Position numbers and translations under genes: made by a program
The notes under the pieces: generated by a model
What the model saw: the letters and a program-made list of their open reading frames with translations, nothing else
The model's database searches: none
Told to the model about the DNA's origin: nothing
Part shown: positions 1-9,054 of the stretch, in pieces
Layout: the number at the start of each line of letters is the position of its first letter
Position numbering within the stretch: position 1 is the first letter of the stretch
Source: Rhytidiadelphus loreus
Lineage: Eukaryota; Streptophyta; Bryopsida; Hypnales; Hylocomiaceae
DNA length: 64,000 bases
Assembly (NCBI GenBank): GCA_947034895.1
Contig: OX344764.1
Span: 55,285,348-55,349,347, forward strand
Direction: 5' to 3'

Positions 1-87
1 ATAAAACAAAATCTCTAAGCTACGGTTATCATCAAATAATCTTAGTAAACCACACGAAAAGGATTTAAATTTTTTTTTTTTTTTTTT

Positions 88-181
88 GACCGAAATTAGG
101 GGGTCCGCCTAGAAGCTCAAAAACCTCAGTTGGACCCGACTTGGGTTTTCCAGCTACCTGGTGGTACCCCCGTTTTTGATC
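88..181. repeat. Foldback element, copy 1
   Basis: Imperfect inverted repeat of about 94 bp. It begins GACCGAAATTAGGGGGT and ends with the near-complement TACCCCCGTTTTTGATC, around a central palindrome of the form AACCTCAG...TTGGGTT. A long T run lies on the left and an A run on the right. The same architecture recurs at eight other places in this window, so this is a dispersed short foldback/MITE-like family. No coding capacity. Confidence 0.75.
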
Positions 182-227
182 AAAAAAAAAAAATGAAAAA
201 AAAAAAAAAAAAATAATTTTTTTTTTT

Positions 228-321
228 GACCGAAAATAGGGGGTCTGTCCGGTAGCTCGAAAACCTCAGTCGGACCCGACTTGGGTTTTCGAGCTACTTG
301 GTGGTACCCCCATTTTTGGTC
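228..321. repeat. Foldback element, copy 2
   Basis: Same family and orientation as the element at 88-181, in a local direct array separated by A/T homopolymers. The outer arms GACCGAAAATAGGGGGT and TACCCCCATTTTTGGTC pair with each other. The inner core CCTCAGTCGG / CCGACTTGGG is an interrupted palindrome. Confidence 0.75.
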
Positions 322-372
322 AAAAAAGAAAATGAAAAAAAAAAAAAAAAAAATTTTTTTTTTTTTTTTTTT

Positions 373-454
373 GACCGAAAATAGTGGGCTCGAAAACCTC
401 AGTCGGACCCGACTTGGGTTTTCGAGCTACCTGGTGGTACCCCCGTTTTTGGTC
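373..454. repeat. Foldback element, copy 3
   Basis: Same family. The left arm has lost about 12 bases between the outer stem and the core, so the hairpin is asymmetric. Flanked by T and A runs. Confidence 0.7.
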
Positions 455-494
455 AAAAAAATAAAATTGAATTTTTTTTTTTTTTTTTTTTTTT

Positions 495-529
495 GACCGA
501 AAATAGGGGGTCCGGCTGGTAGCTCGAAC
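495..529. repeat. Foldback element, truncated left half
   Basis: Only the left arm of the family is present (GACCGAAAATAGGGGGTCC to the inner AGCTCGAA). The sequence then changes to unrelated DNA, marking the right edge of the foldback cluster. Confidence 0.6.
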
Positions 530-540
530 AGGGTTGCTAG

Positions 541-831
541 CATGCGAGCTTGTGGGAACATGTATGAAGGACAAATCACCGTAGGAGTAGTTACTTTTTT
601 TGAGTAGTGAAATATGAATACATTATTTGAAAATTAAAGTCACCTACAAATGTGTTTCAAGATTTGGAGGTTGTCACATGCAATTCAATGTGATGATGAT
701 TGAGATTACTGAAAGCAAAACTATAAAGGAAAATATTATGCTCAAGTTGTAGCCATAAGACACACAAATCCACTCAAATTAAAAATCAACACCCAATACA
801 ATAACCCACGAGATATATGTATCTCGTGAGT
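541..831. other. AT-rich spacer, nothing recognised
   Basis: Non-coding DNA downstream of the minus-strand ParB-methyltransferase gene. It should contain that gene's 3' UTR and polyadenylation region, but no signal is clear enough to place. Confidence 0.4.
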
Positions 832-3800
832 CTAAATCATAGTAGACTCAGTTGTGGAATCCTCGTCGGTAGATGACTCTGAAGTCTCACCACCCTCAGA
901 TGCACTAACATCTACAAACTCTAAAACATTCAAAGCATAAGTCTCTTTCCTTTTTTTTCGCTTAGAGCAACCAAACTCTACAAATGCTGATGCCAACTGC
1001 TCCGCATAAACAGGTAGATCAAAAGACCTCTGTGGACTAAGATGAAGCCTTCGTTTCTGCACCGTTGAATCCGTTGACATCAACCCCTGACGGCTGAAAA
1101 ATAAAAAATAAAAAATGTCACAATCATAAAACAGTAAAACACATATAATTGTATGTTTATATTCAATTCAAATTTATGAAAACTTACTTACTAGGTTTAG
1201 TCTTCCGAGCAAATTTGTGAACCACAATGTTCATTGCATCCGGATCTTGAGACGGTGCAACCTCCACTAACTTCTCCGTTGACGCTATAGATGGATTGTT
1301 CCTCTGCATGGGAAACAAAATATCTTTGAAGATATCCTTATCTTCCTCCAAAGCTACAATGTGGCGTCCAGTTCCACGACAAGCCATAATCGATGCACCT
1401 GTTGTAAACCACACGCAATTTATTAATTGAAAGATTTGTAAATGAAGTAGGATTTTAATATAGAATCAATGAATAAAATACTTACCAGTAGCTGCAGTGC
1501 AGTCGAGAACCAAATCCCCTTCAACTGTTGTCCCTTCAATGAGGAACTGCAAAAACCTTGCATCCTTCTCACGAGGCCCACGCCATGGTACTTGGTCATT
1601 CATCAACATTGTGTCCTCCGTAATATAGTTGATCAATGTGTCGTCACGTTTGAGGTCCACTTTTGCCTTCTTCATGGATTCTGTTTGATGGAAAGTGAAC
1701 TTTGATTTCCCTCCCCGGTCAAGGTCTTTCACTAGAAGGGTGATTCCAAACTTCAGTGTCTACAAAAATTAAAAGAAAAAAAAATCAGAAATGAATAACA
1801 TACTACATTTTGCATGATGCTACTTAAATGAATAAGAAATTTTTGAAATATACCGTGTTTGAAGGGTCCATGCCTGAAGTCAAGTGCACACGATTAATGC
1901 CTAACCACTCTTTCTTCTTTACAATCGGATACACCTCACACAGTCCAGCAATGACGCCTTTTACGCTAGCACTCCATAAGTGAAATACCACATGAATTTC
2001 AAATAATGATCCTCAACATCCAAAGATAAATCCTTACCTTCTCTAAAAAGTCCATGAGATCCTTGTAGCATGTCTTCCCTTCTTTATCATCATTCTCCAT
2101 CACATCATTGATGGAGACGTTGAGGATCAATTCGGCTGAATTTACCTCATCATCATCGCCAATAACAATGACTTCCGTGCCTTGCGTGAGCATTTCTTCA
2201 ATTACCTCTGGCAAAATGGCCTTCCTCTTCATTGCACTATGTGTACCGGATTGCATTTGAGAGCCCTGGTCAACCGTTGAAGACACCGGAACTTGGTCAG
2301 TGCCTTCAACCTTCTTCTTTCCTTTGCCTTTTCCCTTGCCCTCCTTCTCAGCATCTTTCTCTTTTTCTGCCAATTTCGCCATACGCTCAGCTTCTTTCTT
2401 CTCCTTGTTTGCCTTGATCTCTTGTTCCTTGCCCACCTTCTTCTTATCAGCAAGCATTCTCCTTGCAATTGCCCTCTTCTTTTGAATGTCCGATAAATCT
2501 GCAAACTCTGGAACCTCCAAATCAATAACACCAAGGCCATCAAATGATTTACGAAGCCCCACTTCCGTGAAATGCGTGAATGTCACGGGGCAATCTAAAT
2601 ACCACCCTCCACCAATGAGATTTGCAGTCGTGAACGTGCAAAGCTGGGATGCTGTATAGATGCATTCTTGCGAACTTCGATCCAGCCAAGTTGACAAAAA
2701 AGGAGGAAGATCCTCCCGTAACAAAGCTTTTTTGGCTACAAGGTCAAGCTTGAAGTAATTGCCAAACAAACAAACATATTTAAAAGAGTCAACTTATCAA
2801 CTATTACATTCACTATTATATTGTGCACTCCAAATATAAAAGTAGTACTTTGAAATCAATCAAGCAGTCCGTGGATCACCATGATAGCTTCCTCATATAA
2901 AAAATAATGCAACACATGGAAAAAATAAAATAAAATACTGAAGGTTCTTTGCTTCCAGTACTATTAAATACATCTACAGCAAGAAACAAAACTACAAATA
3001 TTCATTTTCACGTATTACAATATTCTTGAGAGTTATTTCCATTCAAACAATGATTCAAATGTTAACTTACCTTTATGTATTACAACATCATCGCAATTAT
3101 GTCCAGAAAATCACAGGACCAAAAAAAAAAAAAAAAAAAAGCCTCAGATAACCAAAAGTGGGGGTAGTGTGAAGTACTCCTAAAACCTCAGTCGGACCCG
3201 ACTAAGGTTTTTGGAGTACCTCACACTACCCCCAATTTTGGTCTTTAGTCGCAATTTGAACTAAAAAAAAATTTGAATGTACCAAAAAAATTAAAAACTA
3301 CAAATCACATTCCCTTCGGTTGTTGAAGAAGATGAAATAAAAAAAAGAGCAAACTCCAGAAACTAACCGAAAAAGAACTCTTCGCACAGCTAGGTCTGAT
3401 CCTTCATAATTTGAAAAGGAGTCGGACTTCTTGAATGAATTTGCTCCCTTCAAAGTTGGTCCAAAGCCTTGTTCCCATATTTTCCTTCTCCATCCCTCAA
3501 TGTATTGAGCAAGTGACTCCGGCTCAAGTGGGACATCCATGTTGATTTGGAGGTTGTCTTTGCTGACCACATTTTCAAAGTACTCCTGAGCAGCATCCTC
3601 AATCTGCAAAAGTAATTTATAAATTCATGTTCATAATGTTGTTATTGAAATGGTAAAAATGAGAACATCACAATTTTGATAATTTTCATAAGATAATATG
3701 ACAACTATTGGACTTAAATTTGATTTTTCTGAAACTTACCCCGGACCACCACACACATTTGTGTAGGAAGGGTAACAATTTGTCTTTAGAAACTGGCCTT

Positions 3801-5368
3801 GGTGGAAATTTCCGTGCCTCCCGTGAAGGTGCAGATGAATTCCACCATTTCAAATACTTCACCTTTTGAGTTGGTGTGGTGTTACAAGTTGCAACCATTT
3901 GCAACTTCTCAAGTGTCATCTCCGGGACCTCATTCATTGTCCAGTGCTTTTCAACCTAAAAAAGAAAGACATGTTATTACCAAATAAATTAAAGAAATGT
4001 CAAGAAACTAAATCAATAGAAGAGAAAGAATGACATACAAAACGTACCTCTTCAAGAAACTCGGGACCCAGTGCTGGGTTTGCCACTGAAAGTAACTTCA
4101 CCATCTTAACATACAACTTTGTTGATTTCTCTTTTGCTCCAACCCTCATTGCATTTGCTATCCCTTGCTCACTCTTTTCCTCGAACGGCGTGATTTCATT
4201 GTATTTTCGTGCAGCAGTATCCGCTGCATGAGATATCTCTTGCTGCAAGAGTGCTCAAACATAAGAAATTTTCAAGTCTCTCTAGAATCGCAACACATCA
4301 CTGTCACAAACATAGTTGTACAAAATTTTAAGCAAGAATTTATTTAAAAATGAAGTTCTCACCCTGAAGTTGAAAGCCGTAAAAACGTCTACAGGCATAG
4401 AGTACCAAGTCTTCCTCCCTGTCTGGATACCACAACGTTTTTTCTCAGAAGGTCTGAGCATCTCCATAAACTTCTCCAATGGTAGGTGCCCGTATTTTTG
4501 TACGCGATATAGTGTGTGCACCAAATTTGTCTTCACATGCGAATCCTTTGTGGACCTGAAATCAAACAACATGTTAAGAAAACAAAATTCTTATATTACA
4601 ATGCAACACACAATGCAACACACAATGCAATACACAATGTTTACGAAATTGAAAGCATTATAGAAGTCACCATGCAAAAGAAAGAAAGTCACTTACTTGT
4701 TGATGTCATGCATGATTTGCATGACCAATTCAATTCTACCTTTAGTCTCAAGAATAATGCAGTCCACAGAGATGTGCCAATTTGGGTCTATAGGATAACG
4801 CCTTGTAATATGGCTCATCCATGCAATGCGACGGTGATTTCCATCACACACGAAAAACTTGAGGTTCTTCATGAACTTCAAGTCAAGGTCGGATTCAACA
4901 AATGAATTGAAATCATCATTTGCTTGCTTCCACCATGGGTCCCACCGGTTAACTTCATCCTCTGTAAACTCGGAACTCTCTCCTCCCTTCATTTGTAGTA
5001 GATACATAGAACACCGCTGCTCCCTCACGATAACCGTGTACAAACTCCTGCTCAAGTTTCAACAAGTCAGAGGACAATGTTGGCCTCACCATAGGCATTG
5101 GAACGAGTTTGCAAAGCGGAATGCGCAGTCTTGAGTGTTTTGCCGGTTTGATTCTAAGACTGGCAATTGTGGCAACCGAATCCACCTTCTGCAGACGACG
5201 TAGCTCATCCTCAAGCAGCTCTTTCTCTTCTTCATCATCATTAATGATGTCCTCCATTTGCAAATCCCCTTCTTCTTCAGCTCCAATCTCTGGTTGTTGT
5301 GTATCATCAGTCCCTGGTGTCTCCTGTTGTTCTTCATTTTGAGACAAAATGATGGGTGACTCTTCCAT
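832..5368 (-). CDS. ParB/Srx-like plus beta-class DNA methyltransferase-like protein, copy A (spliced, probably defective)
   Basis: Exons inferred from GT-AG sites and from alignment with copy B: 4697-5368, 4363-4555, 4048-4242, 3740-3955, 3368-3603, 2038-~2760, 1854-~1970, 1486-1759, 1188-1398, 832-1093. The first exon reads RIPLCKLVPMPMVRP, resembling ParB box I, then FFVCDGNHRRIAW, which matches the DGxHRRxA motif of the ParB/sulfiredoxin fold. A helical middle follows, then a Lys/Glu-rich low-complexity stretch. The C-terminal part reads VPWRGPREK...LVLDCTAATG|ASIMACRGTGRHIVALE across a splice junction. This corresponds to AdoMet motif I of beta-class N6/N4 methyltransferases (usual form DPFxGSGT then GRxxxGIE), with DCTAATG as a variant. 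Defects: a +1 frameshift within about 4958-5000, no visible acceptor before the 2760 exon (GG where copy B has AG), and loss of the motif IV segment near 1970. The family assignment is motif-based. Activity and target are unknown. Confidence 0.72.
3151..3243. repeat. Foldback element in intron of copy A
   Basis: Outer arms ACCAAAAGTGGGGGTAGTG and CACTACCCCCAATTTTGGT, inner arms AAGTACTCC / GGAGTACCT, and core CCTCAGTCGG / CCGACTAAGG. A 20-bp A run precedes it. It sits in the intron between the 3368-3603 and ~2760 exons. Confidence 0.8.
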
Positions 5369-5686
5369 CTGAAAATAAAAAATGAAACTTAAAATTCTGC
5401 TTGACATTTAAATGGAAAGTTTTGAAATAGAATATATCTATGCAAAATGGAAGGGAATAAAGCATATTGAGTTTCAATCACAACATAGCCAAGATTGCAT
5501 ACAACTATGATGTAGTAAATTTAATACGTGGATAATCAATTATTGTTATATAATAGGTTGAATTTTAGAACTGTCATATTATAAAAATGTTGTTTACATT
5601 CAATCAATGTCAATGCTCCCCTCGGTGTCCGAACCTAATTGGATGAAAACAAACTTATGTCTACGTATGGTAGCACTGCAAGCACC

Positions 5687-6064
5687 CTAGCTCGATTTTG
5701 GACCCCAAGGGCTTGAAATTGAAACTGAAGAATCTGACTCTGACTCTTCCTTTCCATGTTCTTCAGAGCTATATTCCGTCTCAGAACTCTCATCAGAGAA
5801 CACATGTAGTCTCCTCTTCCTGTTCTTGGATACATTATTATGACTATTCATAGGCACCTCAAATTGATCTACGGCACGATCACATGCATCCAAGATATCC
5901 CCTAGACTTACAACATCCGTCTCATCAATGACAAAGGAATTGTTGCGGACCTCCAGTACTTCAGTTCTAGGAGTCTGAAGGATTGTGTTATCCACCCCTT
6001 CAAGGATCTCCTCAGCCATGGTTGCCACCTTTGAAGAAGAAGCTTCGATATCAATCACATCCCT
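5687..6064 (-). CDS. Possible upstream exon of copy A (acidic/serine-rich)
   Basis: Open for about 125 codons, starting at an acceptor (TTGTACAG at 6065-6070) in the phase left by the putative first exon at 8893-9054. The end is rich in Asp, Glu and Ser after a basic NRKRRLHVF segment that could be a nuclear localisation signal. The donor joining it to the 5368 exon is not clear, and the reading frame stops at 5687-5689. It could instead be the last exon of a separate upstream gene. Confidence 0.4.
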   Translation of the reverse strand, partial: RDVIDIEASSSKVATMAEEILEGVDNTILQTPRTEVLEVRNNSFVIDETDVVSLGDILDACDRAVDQFEVPMNSHNNVSKNRKRRLHVFSDESSETEYSSEEHGKEESESDSSVSISSPWGPKSS

Positions 6065-6837
6065 CTGTACAATCAAATAATATTCTTGAATAATTAGCTC
6101 TCCTACCATAAATTATAATTAGAAAAGCAAAAACAATGAATTCAATTGCATACAAGTAGTGTAGAAGTATGTAACCATTACTAAGACAATGCAAAGATCA
6201 AAAAAGCTTACTTTAACAGAATGGCTCTTTATACTGAAAGGCAAATTATTTGTGTACCATGAAATTCAAAATACACAAGTCCAAACTCATCTATAAAAGT
6301 ACTAATGCTATGTGAATTGAATACCAATTGCAACACCTTACCTAGAAAATAAAATGAAATTCGAAGGGAAAGAGTTTCACTTCATTATGCTCTTATGACC
6401 CTAGAAATCATCAAATGTTGATGACATAGTAATTTTTAATTTTGTCCTTCTTTAAGTTATTTTTCTTTACTTGATTTCGCAGACCACATGGCATATTCAC
6501 ATCAAATGAAGATGAAGACTAAAACTTTGAAAGTCTTGAAGGTTTCGTTAACATTGTATGATACCTTGAGGATCAAAAGTACTTAAAATGAATATTCTTC
6601 CTATCAATTTGTTACTCATATCAACAAATATTCAAGTGTATAATTAACCTTAAATTAAATTCTATATACATTTCTTATCTCTTCTTCTATTGACATTGAA
6701 GACACTAGAGTAGGATACAAAAGGAAATTTAATGCATTATTATATGCTACATTTTTGCATGTCATGTACGAATGTAGTTTCTCACCTATTTTATTACCTC
6801 ACAAAATCTAAAAGATCCTGCAAATTCTATTAGGGAT

Positions 6838-6931
6838 GACCGATTTAAGGGGTACCGTGAGGTACCTCGAAAACCTTAGTCAGACCCGACTGAGGTTTCT
6901 AGGGTACTTCCTATTACCCCCCAAAACGGTC
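6838..6931. repeat. Foldback element in putative intron 1
   Basis: Same family: GACCGATTTAAGGGGTACC at the left, GGGTACTTCCTATTACCCC and GGTC at the right, and core CCTTAGTCAG / CCGACTGAGG. Arms are more diverged than in the 7679 copy. Confidence 0.7.
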
Positions 6932-7559
6932 AACATTAAGAGAATTTTGACTATTCATCAATGTCATTTTCAAATTCATAAATATAAAAGATTTAGACAT
7001 TTTAATTAAATAAATTCTTCATATATTCCAATGAAATGTTCTCAAAATATATATAAATGACTTTGAGGATAAATACTCTACAACAACTTAATGGCAAGCA
7101 TATTCTCAAAGTGCATGAACATCATCATAACAACTATTGAAGGAATCAAAATGTTCTACATATTAAGGAATTCATCATAAATCTAAATAGTATTTACTAT
7201 CCCTAAATTTCATTTACATTTTTTAAAACTTTATAGTCGTTGTTACTAATACATGTGGATACATTATATTACTTAAAAAAAGAAATTTCTTATCCACGCA
7301 ATTCTCAGCTAACTGACAAATTATTTGCAATTGTCATATAATCCTAACTTTAAAAAAGGGATAGCCCTTTCAAGGTAACAACATGTAAATTTTGACTGTC
7401 AATGAAGAGTTCTCTTTTGTGGATGACATTATTTGTAAGATCATCGTCTAAGTCCCTGACATACAAAGAGAGAAACAGTCTCCACAGTCCAAACGAGTAC
7501 CCCAAGGAGTCCAGGACAGACAAAAGAAGTTTGCTAAAACCTCTGTGCCCTCTTCCGAT

Positions 7560-7602
7560 GACCGATATTGGGGATAGCGTCAGCTTCCCCCAATATCGGT
7601 CA
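7560..7602. repeat. Short perfect hairpin related to the foldback family
   Basis: GACCGATATTGGGG and CCCCAATATCGGTC form a perfect 14-bp stem around a 15-base loop. It shares the GACCG...CGGTC ends and the TAGCGTC(A/T)GCTTCCCC segment with the 7679 copy but lacks the central CCTCAGTCGG palindrome. Confidence 0.7.
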
Positions 7603-7678
7603 CGTCAAACATTCGATTCGTAATTTTTTTTTTCTGAAGCCTTAAACTATGTAACTGTCCTTGTGTACCTAAACCAAT

Positions 7679-7771
7679 GACCGGATCTGGAGGTAGCGTC
7701 TGCTTCCCCTAAAACCTCAGTCGGGTCCGACTGAGGTTTTGGGGGAAGCAGACGCTACCCCCAGATCCGAT
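7679..7771. repeat. Foldback element, best-preserved copy
   Basis: Nearly perfect inverted repeat with arms of about 45 bp. Left: GACCGGATCTGGAGGTAGCG, then TCTGCTTCCCC and AAAACCTCAGTCGG. Right: the complementary series ending CCCCAGATCCGATC. It should fold into a long hairpin and is the best reference copy of the family. Confidence 0.85.
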
Positions 7772-8179
7772 CATCTGCTCGTCTAGTCTGCGGAAGCTAT
7801 CGACGAGGAAGCTGAGCAGTCGGTATATTTAGTGTCGCCGATATTCGCAAGGTCAATTAAACTGCGTAGAGACACCTAGTTTGGAAACGTTCGAAATGGT
7901 GAAGGTGAGGAAAACTAACTGCACACTCCCACTTCGAGTAAATTCTCGATCTGCTTGGTCGACAGAGCGCTTGCCCAGTTCGGGGAACTTCAAGATCTTC
8001 AACTTACACAAGCTGATCCAGAAATTGCTCGACCAAGCAGATCTTGAAATTGCTGCTTTACAAGTAGTTCGGGTAACTTGAAGATTTTTAAGTCACTGCT
8101 GTCGACCTCGGTTTACAAGATGCTTTACAATCCCCGCTCGGGGAATTTCAAGATCAATAAGGTCAAGCGACATGCGGTT

Positions 8180-8425
8180 ACGCTCCCAGTTCGATAAGTA
8201 AGATCAGGAAGGTCAGTAAGATCAGGAAGGTCAGTAAGATCAGGTCAGTACGATCAGGAAGGTCGACTCGGGTAAGTTCAAGATTACAAAAATCAGGAAG
8301 ATCAGGAAGGTAGACAAGATCGACTCAGCTAAGTTTAGAATCAAGAAGATCAGGAAGGTCGACAAAGTCGACACGGGTAAGTTCAGGTTGAGGAAGGTCG
8401 ATCAGTAAGGTTCAAGATCAGGATG
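8180..8425. repeat. GATC-rich minisatellite-like stretch
   Basis: Irregular tandem repetition of AGATCAGGAAGGTC(A/G) with the spacers AGTA and GACTCGGGTAAGTTC. About a dozen GATC sites fall in 250 bp. It lies within the putative first intron of copy A. Confidence 0.6.
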
Positions 8426-8892
8426 ATTTGGGAACAGCAAATCTTGAATCTCTAACATGCGTTGAGAATTACATTAGCTTTTACCGAAGTTCAGGTCAGC
8501 CAAGAAATAACAGTATACGGTCCTCATCATTGAATTTGGGCAACTGCCGTTTCAGAAATCAATTAGTGTCTGCCACTCTGCCGTGGGTGCTGGAGTTCAC
8601 TTACATCGAAGTCAAGCTAAATGCGTAACCTGAGACCAGAACTAGAGAATGACGAGCGATGCAGAAAAGTTATCTAGACTGCGATAATAGAGAGTTTCAG
8701 GTCTACAATCTGCTAGCACTAGAGGGAATTCGGCAGCTCTATCAATTTTGGACCACGCTTCCTGAATCTAGCGGAACTCAATGACTGAAGCATTCAGATG
8801 CTTAAAAAACTAATGCGGTAAAGGTTATACATGTGGAACAAGGAATATAAGAATGCAGAGAAAGATTATAAAAAAAAAGTTTAGAAAAATAC

Positions 8893-9054
8893 CTCAGCTT
8901 CGGATGTCGTACGTTGCTGCTCTTCACGGGAGGGTTCATCGCGAGCAGACAGAGAGTCCTCCTGCTCCTCGGGCACATGAACAGATAAATCCCTCACACG
9001 ACGGCTACGTGTGAATCGGCCAGGGACCTCTTCAACTTCTCGCTGCGTAGTCAT
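8893..9054 (-). CDS. Putative first exon of copy A (54 codons)
   Basis: Read on the minus strand, ATG at 9054 opens 54 codons with no stop and ends exactly at a donor (GAG|GTATTTTTC). The product starts MTTQREVEEVPGRFTRSRR, a basic then Glu-rich segment. The phase after this exon (0) matches the acceptor at 6064. A weak TATA-like TATTTAAG lies about 105 bp upstream at 9157-9164. The link to the methyltransferase exons is inferred from phase and position. It could be the 5' end of another gene. Confidence 0.4.

Larger units (their letters stand above)
6065..8892 (-). other. Putative long intron 1 of copy A, with repeats
   Basis: AT-rich DNA between two plausible exons. It holds three foldback elements (6838-6931, 7560-7602, 7679-7771) and a GATC-containing minisatellite-like stretch at about 8180-8425. 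Short ORFs here show no family resemblance. Confidence 0.35.

Noticed and set aside
281..574. Open frames on both strands in the leftmost repeats
   Set aside because: They are produced by A/T homopolymers and foldback elements (poly-Lys/poly-Phe translations).
2229..2543. Alternative frames in the Lys/Glu-rich exon of copy A
   Set aside because: Shadows of the 2038-2760 exon; the chosen frame aligns with copy B and ends at a donor.
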